Source of the DNA: Haliclystus octoradiatus
Lineage: Eukaryota; Cnidaria; Staurozoa; Stauromedusae; Haliclystidae
DNA length: 64,000 nucleotides
Assembly (NCBI GenBank): GCA_916610825.1
Contig: OU744451.1
Location: 24,874,349 to 24,938,348, forward strand
Direction of reading: 5' to 3'
Numbering within the stretch: the first letter of the stretch is position 1; the number at the start of each line of letters is the position of its first letter. The notes under the pieces were generated by a model. That model was given only the letters and a program-made list of their open reading frames with translations, was not told the origin of the DNA and made no database searches. Position numbers and translations under genes: made by a program. Of the stretch, positions 1-17,648 are shown piece by piece.

Positions 1-432
1 TTTTTATTTCAATGTTTTTTGCAATTAAGTTTAATAATTTCTGATGACATATATTAATCTTATTTCAATTTCCTGTTTTATTTTGTTATTATTTATTATT
101 CAATTAACTTCAATCTACTATTATAATGATTATAATTCAACTTGATGGAAAATTTTGGGAACGGAGAGATATTCTCCATTCCATCAAGTTAGAATTTACC
201 AGCAAATGTGATGTTAATAATTAAAAGTCAAGTCCTAATTAAACAATTTTGTGTTATGTGTAAATTCGAATAGTTTGAATGTAATGAAGATCACTTGCAC
301 TTATTCAGATTATATTTTATTTTATACCATAAATATTCCTCTTAAATTCTCAAAATATAATTCCCATTTAGTATTTTTATTTGCTGACCTGGCTGGCTGT
401 GCTGCTTTCTTCTTTTGACGCAATTTTCCAAC
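1..432. other. AT-rich intronic sequence, no gene seen
   Basis: No exon or repeat recognised. It lies directly upstream of the first visible DHX38 exon, so it is most likely the 3' part of a DHX38 intron whose upstream exon is outside the window. Confidence 0.6.
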
Positions 433-434
433 TA

Positions 435-611
435 CAGTGAAACCTGTATATAACGGCCAGCTACTAGAGGTAGATAAATTGACCACTATAGACAGGTGGT
501 CTTTATATACAGGGTTGATTCAATAGAAAATACTATTTTAGACATTGAAAGAGTGACGACTATAGACAGGTGGCCGCTGTATAGAGGTGACCGTTATAAC
601 AGGTTTGACTG
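435..611. mobile_element. MITE with TA target duplication, in DHX38 intron
   Basis: A 177-bp element starts CAGTGAAACCTGT and ends in the inverted form ACAGGTTTGACTG, flanked by TA on both sides (433-434 and 612-613). TA duplication with CAGT ends is typical of Tc1/mariner/pogo-derived MITEs. Diverged or partial copies lie at about 1824-1980 and, inverted, at about 4213-4330. Its right end is only 16 bp before the next DHX38 exon. Confidence 0.75.
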
Positions 612-627
612 TACTCTATATTTTCAG

Positions 628-6057
<5,430 letters not shown>

Positions 6058-6240
6058 AATCCAAGCATTCATTTTATTGATAAGTTTCATACTACATAAT
6101 CAGTATTACCAACCACAAACCTCAACAGACCATTGATCATGTGTTTGGGTATTGTGCAAACCATAATACAATGGTACAATACACAAGAGTACATATTAAA
6201 ATAGGATGGGGCACGTAAAGACTGAAAGTGTTATTTTGTA

Positions 6241-6246
6241 AATAAA
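6241..6246 (+). terminator. Polyadenylation signal of DHX38
   Basis: Canonical AATAAA lies 184 bp after the DHX38 stop codon, in AT-rich 3' UTR. It is the best candidate cleavage signal for the gene. Confidence 0.6.
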
Positions 6247-6548
6247 ACTTTGCATTATATTTCATTATTAATACTTCAAAAATGTAAAATATTTTTTCAT
6301 GTCATAATGTAACTTATTTACAATACAATTAAAATTGCCTCTTTTCTTCAATCACTATCTAGATAGCAAAACAAAACCATCAGTTCATGAAAACAGTTCT
6401 TGACCCTTTCATCAATTAAATTCTAAAAAAGTTCATGAACATCAATGACATTTTACATGAACTCTTCATTGCTAGCAACTCCCCTGCTACCTACTTTATT
6501 CTCTTCTCCGTATTCAGTGATCAAAAATATGTTCATTTACATTTACCT

Positions 6549-6686
6549 CAGTGGTCCGACAAAATGAGAATCCTGGAATCCTAGATAATCTAGCCTGCTT
6601 GCAGACTCACTGTCAAAATGTAAAATTGGTAATAAGTAGTCTAATATTTACCAAGTTTTCATTTTGACAGCGAGTCTGATGCTAGA
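6549..6686. mobile_element. Nested MITE fragments: hAT-type end interrupted by a palindromic MITE
   Basis: 6549-6591 carries the terminal motif CAGTGGTCCGACAAAA followed by GAATCCTGGAATCCTAGAT, shared with elements at 61082 and 63929. Immediately after, 6592-6686 is a foldback (CAGACTCACTGTCAAAATG against CATTTTGACAGCGAGTCTG), the same family as the palindromic element at 25586-25694. The order suggests the foldback element landed inside the hAT-type MITE. Confidence 0.65.
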
Positions 6687-7157
6687 TTCAAGAAGGCTGG
6701 ATATTTTGTTGAATGGGGGCCATTTCACCCTACCAGGGGACTATTACAGAAAATATTTTCCACAAAGCTTAAAAAAATATCAAAAGTTTCTCAAACAGGC
6801 AAAATGTTCTTCCCTGACGATGGGTTGTGGCCCCAAATCCCCTTTGGAGCCACCCCTGCGTTGGTAGGATAAACTCGAATCGAATGCAGCATTGCATAAA
6901 ATTGAAAACTTATTCACATTAGAAAATTGTAAAGTTTCCTAATTATTCTACAAAAATTATAACATTTTCCAGTAAACAGTTTGAAAAAAGGAACATCTTG
7001 GAAATATTATTTACAATCAAATATATGTTTGATGTTATCAAAGGCATTCTTCAATATAAATTATTATTGACAAGGCGTATCTAATATATATACGTTCAAA
7101 ATTGCCTCCTGTTCTAGATGGACCCGTCATGTAAACAAATATTACAAAATGTTGATG

Positions 7158-9977
7158 TTAGCTATCTATGTTGATACCAGTTTGTTTATTAGTTGGTGTA
7201 AAACCATTATATGACACCGGTAAAACAGAAGACGAAAAGGCTCTTTTATGACCTGATTTACTAGCTTTATTATTCTCTAAATTTAACGAATGGTGCTGTT
7301 GTAAAGAAACATCCTCATCGTCTCTGGATATAAATCCATTTCTACTATTATGAAGTGATAATTTAGAAGATAATTTTTCTCTTCCATGAGTAATATGTCC
7401 AACCGGTAAACAAGCTTTATTCAATTCATAACGAGCACGTTTTAAAACATACCACATTAGTCCTAAGCTTATAACTAATTGTAAAGCAAATATAATATAA
7501 CCGCTAGCTCCTTGTTGATGAATAACATCTTCCATGGTACGTAATGTTGATCCCATGTAGGTATTCAAAGTTTGTGTAGGAAATAAGCCCAAACCAGAGG
7601 CAATTAAACACTTCGACATTCCAATCTTTGTTATCTAGAGTATTCAGACAAAATATCATCAGAATGATTGAAACGTACGTCAGATACTAACAGGAATGCC
7701 TAGTTACGCTTATGGGAAGACCTCCTTTCCCTCAATTAACTGAGTAGGCCTACATATTTGGAAATAGAGGAATAGTACGGGTGTCTTCGGTGGGGCAATA
7801 CCTTTGTCACGACCTGGAAATATAATTTTGTTGTTGTTGTCTGGGGTTAGGGACATATCAGGGTGGATTTCCTGATGTTTAATACTATTTTGCTTTAGCT
7901 TAATTTTAATCGGTTGTGATGTGCGGCCGTCATGCCCACAGCCGTAATTATATGCTTCTGACAAGGGGGATTTGGTCAATTTTGCCCAAGAAAATGGGCA
8001 ATTTACCAGAAAAAAGGCATGGAACATATATCTAGGAGCTATCAGTACAATAAATCCTTCTCATAATCCCCTCACCAGGACTTACGGTTGTGGTAATGCA
8101 GTTGATGTCCTGGTCTCCTGCTAGGGTTTAGTCTGCGTTACAGACCGCGAATCATCCACAAAAGCATAGGATCTATGTGATTTGCGCAGTTCTCTGTCCA
8201 GCCACTTTTCAAAAACATAGAGTGGAAGCTTCTGATCGATGAATGGTAAATCTATTGTTCTTAGTGAATAAATTCATCACCTCTGTTCGATCAATTGATT
8301 GTCATAGCTACGAAGCCTATAATAGAACTTATTGCAATCATGTCAACTGAAGTGAACAAAGTAACGTGAGAATCCCGGTGAGAATCATCTTAATCTTGCA
8401 TAATTATGTGACATCAATCTTATCCTGATACGAGGCCCGGACAGAGAAACCGAGCAATTCACACAGACCCTATTCTTTTGTGAATGAATCGCGGTCTGTA
8501 ACACAGGCTAGCTAGGGCTGTGCTGCACGCATAATTCAATTAACTTAAATTAATTATGATTATAAGACAATGACATGCTTCACTGGCCTGCGTTACAGAA
8601 CGTGATCCATTCACGAAAGAATAAGGTCTGTGTGAAATGCTCGATTTCTCTGTCCGGGCCTTGTGTCAGGATAAGATTGATGTCACATAATTATGCAAGA
8701 TTAAGATGATTTTCACCGGGATTCTCACATTACTTCACATGATTGCAATAAGTTCTATTTTAGGCTTTGTAGCAATGACAATTAATTGACCGAACAGAGG
8801 TGATGAATTTATTCACCAAGAACAATAGATTTACCATTCATCAATCAGAAACTTCCGCTCCAGGTTATTGTAGAGCAGCTGAACAGAGAACTGAGCAAAT
8901 CACACAGACCCTATTCTTTTGTGAATGAATCACGGTCTGTAACGCAGACTAATGCTTCCCATGAGTTTCTCATTTTTGTGTTTGCATAAACAAAGTTCTC
9001 TGTTCTTGAAATCAGAACAATCAAACATTCACAGTAGCTTTAAAAACAAATATTTAGCTTAACATCAGATCTCTGAATGACTTGGAAAAATAGTTAAACA
9101 AATACCAACAAAGGTAAAATACAATTTCCTGTTTTTAAATCAATAATAATAATAATAATACTTCATTATTGGTTGCATAAATGTTAACAATGGTTACAAA
9201 TCACGTTGTGCGTCACTGGAGCGTATATATGTCACGGTCAGTCAGTTAAACAGCAGTGCCAAGTCAAAATCAGTGATGTAATTCAAGTTTTCAAAGTGGG
9301 ATTTATATCAAAAACTGTGTTTGCTTTTGATTTGTAATATAATTCTTGTACCAACCTACCGCAAATAAACCATTTTGCAATCCAAATGGAATTGGTGTTA
9401 ATCGAGTTAAAATAACAACACGAAAGCCACGACGACTTTCAACAACTTTTGTAATAGCTTGTAAATGTTCAGATTGTAATTTAGATTCCACAAAACCTCT
9501 TAAAAATCTTCTACAAACTAGTAAAGAAACAGCTACACCACATGAAACACAAAACACGACAGTACAAAGTCCAATTTGAAACCCATATAGATACCCAGCA
9601 GCAACATTTAATATGATATAGCCCCACATCATTGGAAAAGATACCAATGTAAACATAATAAGAAATAATAATATACTTAATGATTTATCAAGCCCTTCAA
9701 GCCAATGTAAAAAATCCCGTAAATACTGTCGACAAAAGAATGTTAATAGTCCGCCAGACAACAATAATAGTATGCAGCTTCCAGAAACATGAAGACATCG
9801 CGAATGAAATCCATTTCTCATACATTTACCAAATAATGTTGATTGTATACAGCTACAACGACTTTCGAATGCTTTTTCTATCTCTGCAGGTTCACCAAAA
9901 CATTTTTGACCAGGTAAAGCTGAATCTTCATTTAGATCAATACAGACCGAGTCAATTGACTTCTTACTGTCATCCAT
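7158..9977 (-). CDS. TMEM64: Transmembrane protein 64 (VTT/DedA-like domain membrane protein)
   Basis: Two exons: 9977-9360 (206 codons) and 7634-7158 (158 codons plus stop), total 364 aa, close to the ~380 aa vertebrate protein. The intron (9359-7635) is GT-AG in phase 0. Exon 1 carries a hydrophobic segment, then VSFPMMWGYIILNVAAGYLYG and LTRLTPIPFGLQNGLFA, the core of the VTT/SNARE-associated Golgi domain. Exon 2 carries GLGLFPTQTLNTYMGSTLRTM and a last membrane segment, then a polar tail. The family acts in ER/Golgi membranes and is linked in mammals to SERCA2 and lipid scrambling-type VTT functions. ATG at 9977 is chosen; the frame stays open upstream only through a GTG at 10016. The acceptor at 7635 was preferred because it restores the family's exact spacing. 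Confidence 0.9.
7745..7805 (+). mobile_element. SINE 3' segment
   Basis: Shares GAAATAGAGGAATAGTACGG and the following TTCGGTGGGGC with the SINE at 47815-48190 (minus) and the copy at 59960-60092. Only the tail is present. It lies in the TMEM64 intron. Confidence 0.55.
8129..8510. mobile_element. MITE copy A with inverted ends
   Basis: Ends TAGTCTGCGTTACAGACCGCG and, inverted, CGCGGTCTGTAACACAGGCTA, about 382 bp, no coding capacity. It is inverted relative to a second copy at 8585-8951, 75 bp away. Confidence 0.75.
8585..8951. mobile_element. MITE copy B, inverted relative to copy A
   Basis: The ends GGCCTGCGTTACAG and CTGTAACGCAGACTA match those of copy A. The interior (GAACAGAGGTGATGAATTTA, CACATAATTATGCAAGATTAA) is the reverse complement of copy A's interior. 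The two copies form a potential hairpin in the TMEM64 primary transcript. Confidence 0.75.
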
Positions 9978-10016
9978 CGTTGACAAAAAAAAACCAACTG
10001 AAATTAGCTTTCTCAC

Positions 10017-12240
10017 GACGGTGTAAATAAGAACAAGGGTTAAATACCCGTTTAAAATAAAGCACCACCCACTGTTTCAGCAAAACGTTATTGCAATCGT
10101 GTTGCCATAGCAAGTTGAAGTAATAACGTCAAATCAACGTTTACACCACTCCACAACTTTGGAGAACTCAGGAGGTCACGAAAATGTCTAAACTTCGAGG
10201 TCATAAAACAAGCTAACGGGTTCAAATTTACTGATGAATTTGTCAAATTCATAAGTAATAATCCACCAAAAATAAGTGTTCTTGATTTATGAGTACTAAT
10301 GTCGTGTTGTTTTCATGCTGTGGGTAATCAATTTTAAGTAAATATTGATCCAAACTAGACGATAAAAGTTAGAAGATTTCTCGTAGCTTCAACGCACAGC
10401 TGCGTTCATATTTCGCCGCCCTCTTGTGAAAACGTAAAATGGCCTGGGATGCGTACAAAATGACGTCATTTATAATAATTGCTTCATTGAAATATTGTAA
10501 GGTTGAAAATATGCGTGAAACAATAAGCTTATATAATTAACAAGAAACAATATAATCAATTTGTTATAGAAATCCAACACGTTTATTGATAACGGCAACG
10601 TTTGATTGAAAATTTACGAGGAAGATTGATTGAATGTTTGGTTTTATTTATATTCTATACGCATCCAGTATTGGTATGCAATTTTGAAATTCCGCGATTT
10701 TGTTATTAGATTGATTGATTGATTGATTGATGTCTGAGTCATTTAATTAAGCCTGTAAAGTCATCCTGATTTCTCTCGCATATAGTGCATATTATCTTCA
10801 AAGTATCTCCGAAGCAATATGAAATTATAGTAGAGGCTCATGGATCCGAGATGCCGCGGTCAAAATTGCATTTTTAATGCAAAATACCAGGAAATAGTAC
10901 ACTTTTGGCAATTTTGAAGGCGTGGTTTACAGCAGCAAACCACCAATTTTGGGCTTGCTAGTAATATTTTTGAAATGGCAGACACCGGAACGGCAAAGAG
11001 TAGTGCAAGTATACCTCCCTGGCGCGGATACCATAGCCCAAAACTTTTTCCAGGCATTTCCGAGGAGCTGCATCTATCTAGCTACTACGTAATAGTTATT
11101 GATATGATCACACAGTTATGCATACTGTGGACCTGACTGTAGTTGAGTCTTAGAAAAATTAAATATAAAGTTGTGCACAGGATTTATAATTTAGAGCAAA
11201 CGCGTCAGCTAGGCCCATTAACGAAATCGAAATGATATCAAATTGTTATTACAGATGGGATGCTTCAGAGAACTGTACTGTATAAGAGAAGCAGAGTAAC
11301 GTCTTAGTCAAGGCTAATTAGAAGTTGGAACTGTTATGAATATGGCAAGTATTGACTGCAGCTGATTCGAGGCCTGGTCTCACCACATAGCCTTCCATGT
11401 TGACGTTGGAGACTCGATCCTCATCAATATATATATGGATGATCCAAATTGCAATGGCTCCCTGTTAATATCTTAGCTTGTGATGTGATTTGATCTGGCA
11501 AAGGTGGGGGCAATGATGAATCCTATAACGACAATGCAAACACCTAACAAAATGAAGAGTTCATCATCATCATCATCATTATTTTATAGAGGAAATACAA
11601 ATGTAATAATTAAGAGGAAAGATCGATTTACTTTATAGTTAATATTTATTTAAATATATAAAGTCAATTAAATATAAGTTAAATCTAGTGATTATTATTC
11701 AGCATGATGTTTCTTTGTTTGTTTATTATAATACCAACGTACCTTATAACAGGTGTCTGGTAGATGCCTGAATGCTTGAATAATTTATATAGATAGTTAA
11801 CTATAATGACTGTCATCATTACAGATTATATACCGTTATTAAGTTATTGGAGATTACACGATGTACGATGTAAATCAATTATAAAATATGTAATTTTGCA
11901 ATTTAAATTACATAACTAACACTGTCATATCTCATTGCAAACTATTCGTGCAAATTTCACAGCAAAAAAAGATATTTTGAGAAAGCAGCCAAGGTAGCCA
12001 TGCACAACTCTAGACATTCATGATTGAAAGGGAGGTTTAATTTTTCAAATGATGCCATATAGGTAAAGTTTGGAATGATCATTTCATGATGGTACACCGT
12101 TTGGACCATCTTTTTCTTCTTATTCTTTATAAACATGATTGCTTCTGTCATCTTCTTCTCCTCCCGCCATGAAAATATTTCCGAGAAGTCTTCGGTTACG
12201 CAAATACATTCACCTTCAATAGAAATTAACTACCATGCCT
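10017..12240. other. Intergenic sequence upstream of TMEM64, no confident gene
   Basis: AT-rich. It holds a GATT microsatellite near 10712-10735, a CATCATCAT run near 11565, and one weak candidate first exon at 10975. No conserved protein block was recognised. Confidence 0.5.
10975..11136 (+). CDS. Weak candidate first exon, 53 codons, unknown product
   Basis: ATG at 10975 opens a reading frame starting MADTGTAKSSASIPPWRGYH with a PKLFPGISEEL segment. Composition is more protein-like and GC-richer than its surroundings, and a possible donor (GTAATA) lies at 11089. No family is recognised and no partner exon was found, so this may be chance. Confidence 0.2.
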   Translation: MADTGTAKSSASIPPWRGYHSPKLFPGISEELHLSSYYVIVIDMITQLCILWT

Positions 12241-12735
12241 GAGAGGTAGGGCTCGACCACTTAAGCTAGCTTGCCTGATGTAGGGCTTGACCACTTAAGC
12301 TACCTTGCCTGAGGTAGGGCTTGACCACTTAAGCTACCTTGCCTGATGTAGGGCTTGACCTCTTAAGCTACATTGTGACTGAGGTAAGGCTTGACCACTT
12401 AAGCTACCTTGCCTGATGTAGGGCTTGACCTCTTAAGCTACATTTTGACTGAGGTAGGGCTTGACCACTTAAGCTACAATTTGACTGAGGTAGGGCTTGA
12501 CCACTTAAGCTACATTTTGACTGAGGTAGGGCTTGACCACTTAAGCTACATTTTGACTGAGGTAGGGCTTGACCACTTAAGCTACATTTTGACTGAGGTA
12601 GGGCTTGACCACTTAAGCTACATTTTGACTGAGGTAGGGCTTCACCACTTGAACTGCATTTTGACAGGGATAGGGCTTGACCACTTCAGCTACATTTTGA
12701 CCGAGGTAGGGCTTGACCACTTAAGCTACCATGTC
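12241..12735. repeat. Minisatellite, mostly 36-bp units (34-37 bp variants)
   Basis: About 13-14 tandem copies of a unit containing GAGGTAGGGCTTGACCACTT. The early copies are 34 or 37 bp and the later ones mostly 36 bp. Because 36 is a multiple of three, the array is open in one + frame as 12-residue repeats (EVGLDHLSYILT), which is a by-product of the period and not evidence of a gene. Confidence 0.9.
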
Positions 12736-13578
12736 CCATTACTTGCATTGATGATGTTTTACCCCTATAATGTCACCAACAGCAAACTGAGGAATGGATC
12801 TTGAATGATTATCCTAATAATTCCGCTTGTCATTTGGCCTGTTGGCACTGGGCTTAACGATCAGCTGATCATACAGTTGTTGTTGTTGAAATAGGCTGCT
12901 AAATGCTGGAGGTCAGAAGATGAGCAGGCAATCGTGAGTGCAATGGGCGGTCAAAAGTCGGTTGCTGGAATAAGACAATCTGACTGACGTGTTGTGATGC
13001 TCTAACAGCTGAGGTGAGACGATTTGGTAGACCCATCATATTGTAGCGTGATCTTTTTAACAGAAAATGCGCAACTTGGCCTGTATCTGTTCCTCATCCT
13101 CTTCGCAATCGAATAATTCATACTCCATCCTAAATCAGGTCCTGAATACTTGGTGGCAACTATCTATGTATTCCGGCAAAATATAACAGAATTGTATCAA
13201 TGCTTATTTAGGGCCATTTGGTGGGAGGAAAGCAATTAATAGCCCTCTTCGTTGAATAGGCTGATATACTTCACACAACTTTCATGAATATTTATGTACG
13301 GTTGTTTATGTCATATGGAATTCCAGAATCTGATGCACATCGTTGGAACAGAAACAACGATCCTTGGAATGGTTTGTATGGATTCAGCATAGGGTTGCTA
13401 TGGCGACTTCTAATTCTCTCTTTGACAGCAATCTGCAGTGCACTGATAAAGGATCTTTGAGCTTCAGAAATGTGACCCACTTGCAGTTGCAGAACCAAAG
13501 CGGCCAGTGCCAATTAATACTCTCAGAGCACAATTTATAAATTTTGGAATTGGAATTGAAATGGAATTGTAAGACTAC

Positions 13579-16500
13579 ATGATGCATGTCTTTATTATTC
13601 TGGTTGACAAATTGCATGGAATCTGTAGCACCATACATAGATTCTGTCAAGACTCTTTTTTAGGTAATCCTCCTTTTCCAGGCAGACCACCCTGGCAGGC
13701 AGCCCTTCAGCAACAGAATGCCACAATAGCAGCACTCTGCCATCAAATGACACAGTTGATGTCATTCTTCCAACAGTCCCCACAAATACCAGCAGCATCA
13801 TCAGTAGTAGACACAAATCGTTAAACTCAACGCATGTGTCCACTAATAACATTGACCTTGAACCTTTGACCACCAATCAAATAACTTCCAACTCTACTTG
13901 TTCTCAAATTACTCTAACAAGTGATTGTCAAAGCATACCATACACAATACATACCCAGCATTCACCATCGAATGACTGTTCTTCTCTCATATCCGTGCCA
14001 AACACCACAACACCAAGCCACAATTCTCCCCCTTTTTCACATCCAAACCCTACTTTGAAATGCTTGATGTTTAATGCCCGTTCTTTGAGACAAAAGTTAC
14101 CAAATCTTTTTATATGTCTCCAATCTAATACTTATGATTTAATCTTCATTACTGAGACCTGGTTAAACAAACATTTCCCCGATGCCCTACTCTTATCAGG
14201 GTCAGACTATACAATTTTTCGTAAAGATAGAGGCGATGGCTATGGAGGAGTAATAACTTTTGCCAAAAAGTCTTTGAAAGTAGTTTCTGTAAATGTTCCA
14301 TCTCAATACCAATCAATTGAAGTCGCTGCACTAGACTTGATGTTTTCGAATGGTTTTTTGTACTGCTTCTATTGTTTTTATCATCCCCCGAATTCTTCAC
14401 GCAGTTTTTGAAGTGTGCAAAATCTATCATCTTTTATTGCAGATATTGTGTCAGCAACAAACTTTGTTTTTATTGTAGGGGATTTTAATTTTCCCGATAT
14501 TGATTGGGACACTTTGCATTGTCTTGGTGATGATTGTCATGACAATTTTCTACAAACTATTCAACAAAACTTGGGCTAACACAAATGATAAGCGAGCCGA
14601 CACGTCTGAACAGCATCCTTGATCTGGTTATCACTTCTGCCCCAGAACAAATTTTCAACATTGAAGTTGCGGAGCCTTTCTCCACAACATGCGATCATTC
14701 TTCAATTGAATTTGAAATATCTTGCCCATTCATCAAACCTAGTAAACCAACCACAATCCCTAATTTCAGAAATGCTGATTACTCAGCTATCAACCAATTT
14801 TTGTCAACAGTCGATTGGCTTGAAGTTTTGGTAGATTGTTTTGATGTGCACCAAATGTGGACAGCAATCGAAAATGTTTTAACCTTTTGTGTCTCTGCTT
14901 TTGTCCCGAAGAAGGTTGTTAACAAAAAAAAACCTGCAACACCTCGGCATATCCGTTACCTGCTTTCTAAAAAACGACGTTATTACAAAACCGATAGAGC
15001 TAAATACAAAACTTTGAGCAGAGAATATGACGATGCAGTTAAGGAATACCTTACAAATTGTGAGGAAAAAGTTATAAATAGTGATAACCTCTAAATAGTG
15101 AAATTTCTACACATATGTAAAATCAAAGTCCAAGCTAAAGGGGAGCATACCTCCACTTATGAAGCCTGGTGGTAGTATGGCTGTAGACAATGCCGAAAAA
15201 TGTATCCTTCTAAACAACTTTTTTTCTTCTGTTTTCACGAAAGACAATGGTTCTAACCCAGCTTTTCCCAGTAGAGTTCCAGATGGTACCTCACTTTGTT
15301 TTGTTGAATTCGGTTTTGAAATAGTTCGCAAAGCCCTCAACTCTCTTCCCAATAAGGTTTCAAGAACACCAGACGGTTTTCCAGCTCTTTTTTTAAAGTC
15401 AATTTCTGACAATATAGCTGCTCCCTTTTCTATTTTATATTTTATTTGAATGCTCCTTGCTTAGTGCAGAAATGCCACTTTCTTGGAAAAAGCATTTGTT
15501 TGTCCCATTTTCAAAAAAGGTGTACACTCTCTGTACCAACTACAGACCTGTTTCTTTGACTTCTGTTGCTTGCAAAGTTATGGAAAGAATTGTACTAAAC
15601 GCCATGCTTGAATATCTTCAAAAATACAAGTTGATTTCCAAGGCACAATTCGGTTTTTTAAAAAGAGGTCAACATGCTCTCAACTTCTTACAACTTTAAA
15701 CGAATGGATATCACATGCTAACAAACGCATGCAAGTAGATTGTGTGTATGTCGATTTTTCCAAAGCATTTGATACTGTTTGCCATTCAAAGCTACTAATT
15801 AAGCTAAACGCTTATGGATTCCAATTTAAACTTTTGAAATGGATTGCCTGTTTTTTGGAAGGTCGCAAGCAGGCAGACCTAGACAATGATTTTTCACCCT
15901 TTGTAGAAGTGACTAGCGAGGTACCTCAAGATTCGGTACTTGGTCCTGTACTTTTTGTGCTGTTCATAAATGATATTGTAGATGTCATCGAGGGAATAAC
16001 GGGTGTCAAATGTTTTGCTGATGACACCAAGTTGTACTATCCCCGCGATTCACCAGATAATTCAGATTTTCTTACTACTTTGACAAACTTTTGCGATTGG
16101 ACTGATATTTGGCAGCTGACAATAGCATTTCACAAGTGCTACGCAATGTCTTTTGGTTCAAAAATTTTACACCTGCCAAATTACTCTCTCAGAGGTATCT
16201 CTCTGGATATTGTTCAAGACATCAAAGATCTTGGAATAACACTCTCGCCTGATTTTAAACCAAGTAAGCATTGCTCAATAATAGCATCCAAGGCTTATCA
16301 ACGCTCCTTTCAATTATTTAAAAGTTTCTATACAAACAATCCTCAAACTCTTATCTTGGCCTATACGACATACATCATACCTATAATGGAGTCATCAACA
16401 CCACAGTTTGGAGCCCAACACTGATCAAAGACATCAAAGTCGTTGAAAGAGTTCAAAGATTCTTCACAAGATGGTTATGTAAAAGAGCCCGGATAGAATA

Positions 16501-16905
16501 TAATTCGTACGAACATCATATTAAACTTAGAATCGTTAGAGTATCGTCGTCTTTATTTTGATCTTTGCATGTGCTACAAACTATTGAACAATCTTTGAAG
16601 CCATTTGAAACATTTTTTATTATTGATAACAACCCTTAAAACACCCGCGGACACTCTAAAAAGCTTAAACATTTAACACCAAACCCATTGTACCAATTTG
16701 AACGTAATTTTTTTTCATTTCGTGTTGTAAATATGTGGAATGTATTACCAGAAAATGTTGTAAATTCAATGTCTCTAAATCTATTTAAATGTCGTTTAAA
16801 AGAGGTAGATCTAAGCAAATTTTGTAAATGTTTTAAAAAAGGTTTTATGTAGATGCTTTTCGAAGCCATTATTAGCCTAATTTATACATATGAATTGAAA
16901 TGAAG
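13579..16905 (+). mobile_element. Decayed non-LTR retrotransposon (CR1/jockey-type LINE)
   Basis: Plus-strand blocks in order: a Gln-rich leader (~13680-13820), an apurinic-type endonuclease (FNARSLRQKL and ITETWL from ~14067, VGDFNFPDIDWD at ~14478), and a reverse transcriptase with DFSKAFDTV (~15755) and the FADD catalytic box at 16013-16024. A C-terminal block RVVNMWNVLPENVV lies near 16720, and an A-rich end at ~16905. Frames shift or stop near 13824, 14411, 14580, 15094, 15449, 15699, 16424 and 16500-16640, so no intact protein is made. It is an old, inactive copy. The clade is not certain. Confidence 0.85.
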
Positions 16906-17506
16906 TAAAAAAAAAAAGTCTTATGACGAGAGGCATCTCAATCATACCTTATGTTTTGCTCTTCAAAATTGATTTGAATGGGCGATGGTCTACCAACATT
17001 TCAAAGTGAGAATTCAACAAACGCAATTTTCAATCTTTGCAGTCCGAGAGATAACAAGAAGTTCCACTTTTTGAAGCTCAAACAAATAAATAAGAAGCTG
17101 GATACTGAATATTCTAGTTCTGCATGTGACTGAGAAGTATCCGTTTCTGGCCTTCCTTGTCAATCAGATATCCGCATTCCGCACCATTGGGCAAATGGTT
17201 TGGCGTAGAAAACGCTTTCAACCTAATGTAATACCAGCTGCTTCTGTACACCTTCGCGAAACTATCCTGACCAGCCTTTCATGTTCATCAGATGTGTATC
17301 AAAATAAAGATTACGCAACCTTCTATGATCATCAAGACATTAGGGATACCAACAATTGTGTCATCACTGCGATGGTTATCTCCTGCACTCGAGTTTCGTA
17401 AAGCATGACGTTGTAATGATATTTGATTGACAGATGTCATTGACGTCATGTCGAGAGTTAGATTTTTGCGACACCATGAGAAAGGAGTCAGTCTGGTTTT
17501 GGTCCC

Positions 17507-17589
17507 TGTCGTTGACATACCAAAGTGTTTAATTATATGCGTTATTGTTTTTATTCACTTGACTCATGTTTTACCGTTGATATACTACA
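17507..17589 (+). repeat. 5' terminal repeat (LTR core) of the deleted Gypsy element
   Basis: 83 bp, begins TGTCGTTGACATACC and ends TTGATATACTACA. Base-for-base identical to 20373-20455. Confidence 0.85.
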
Positions 17590-17648
17590 AAGTTAACTTT
17601 AGTTTTCACATTTCACCATATCGAAATTTTTAAAGGAAGTATTTTAAT

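Noticed and set aside
7710..8027. 105-codon minus frame inside the TMEM64 intron
   Set aside because: Spans a SINE tail and intronic sequence; no protein similarity.
9978..10016. N-terminal extension of TMEM64 from 10016
   Set aside because: The extension begins at GTG; the first ATG in frame is at 9977.
12409..12804. 131-codon repetitive protein frame
   Set aside because: Caused by a 36-bp tandem repeat that is a multiple of three; it starts at a non-ATG codon and has no conserved flanks.
17126..17401. 91-codon frame before the deleted Gypsy element
   Set aside because: No domain, overlaps frames on the other strand, and not linked to any promoter or splice signal.
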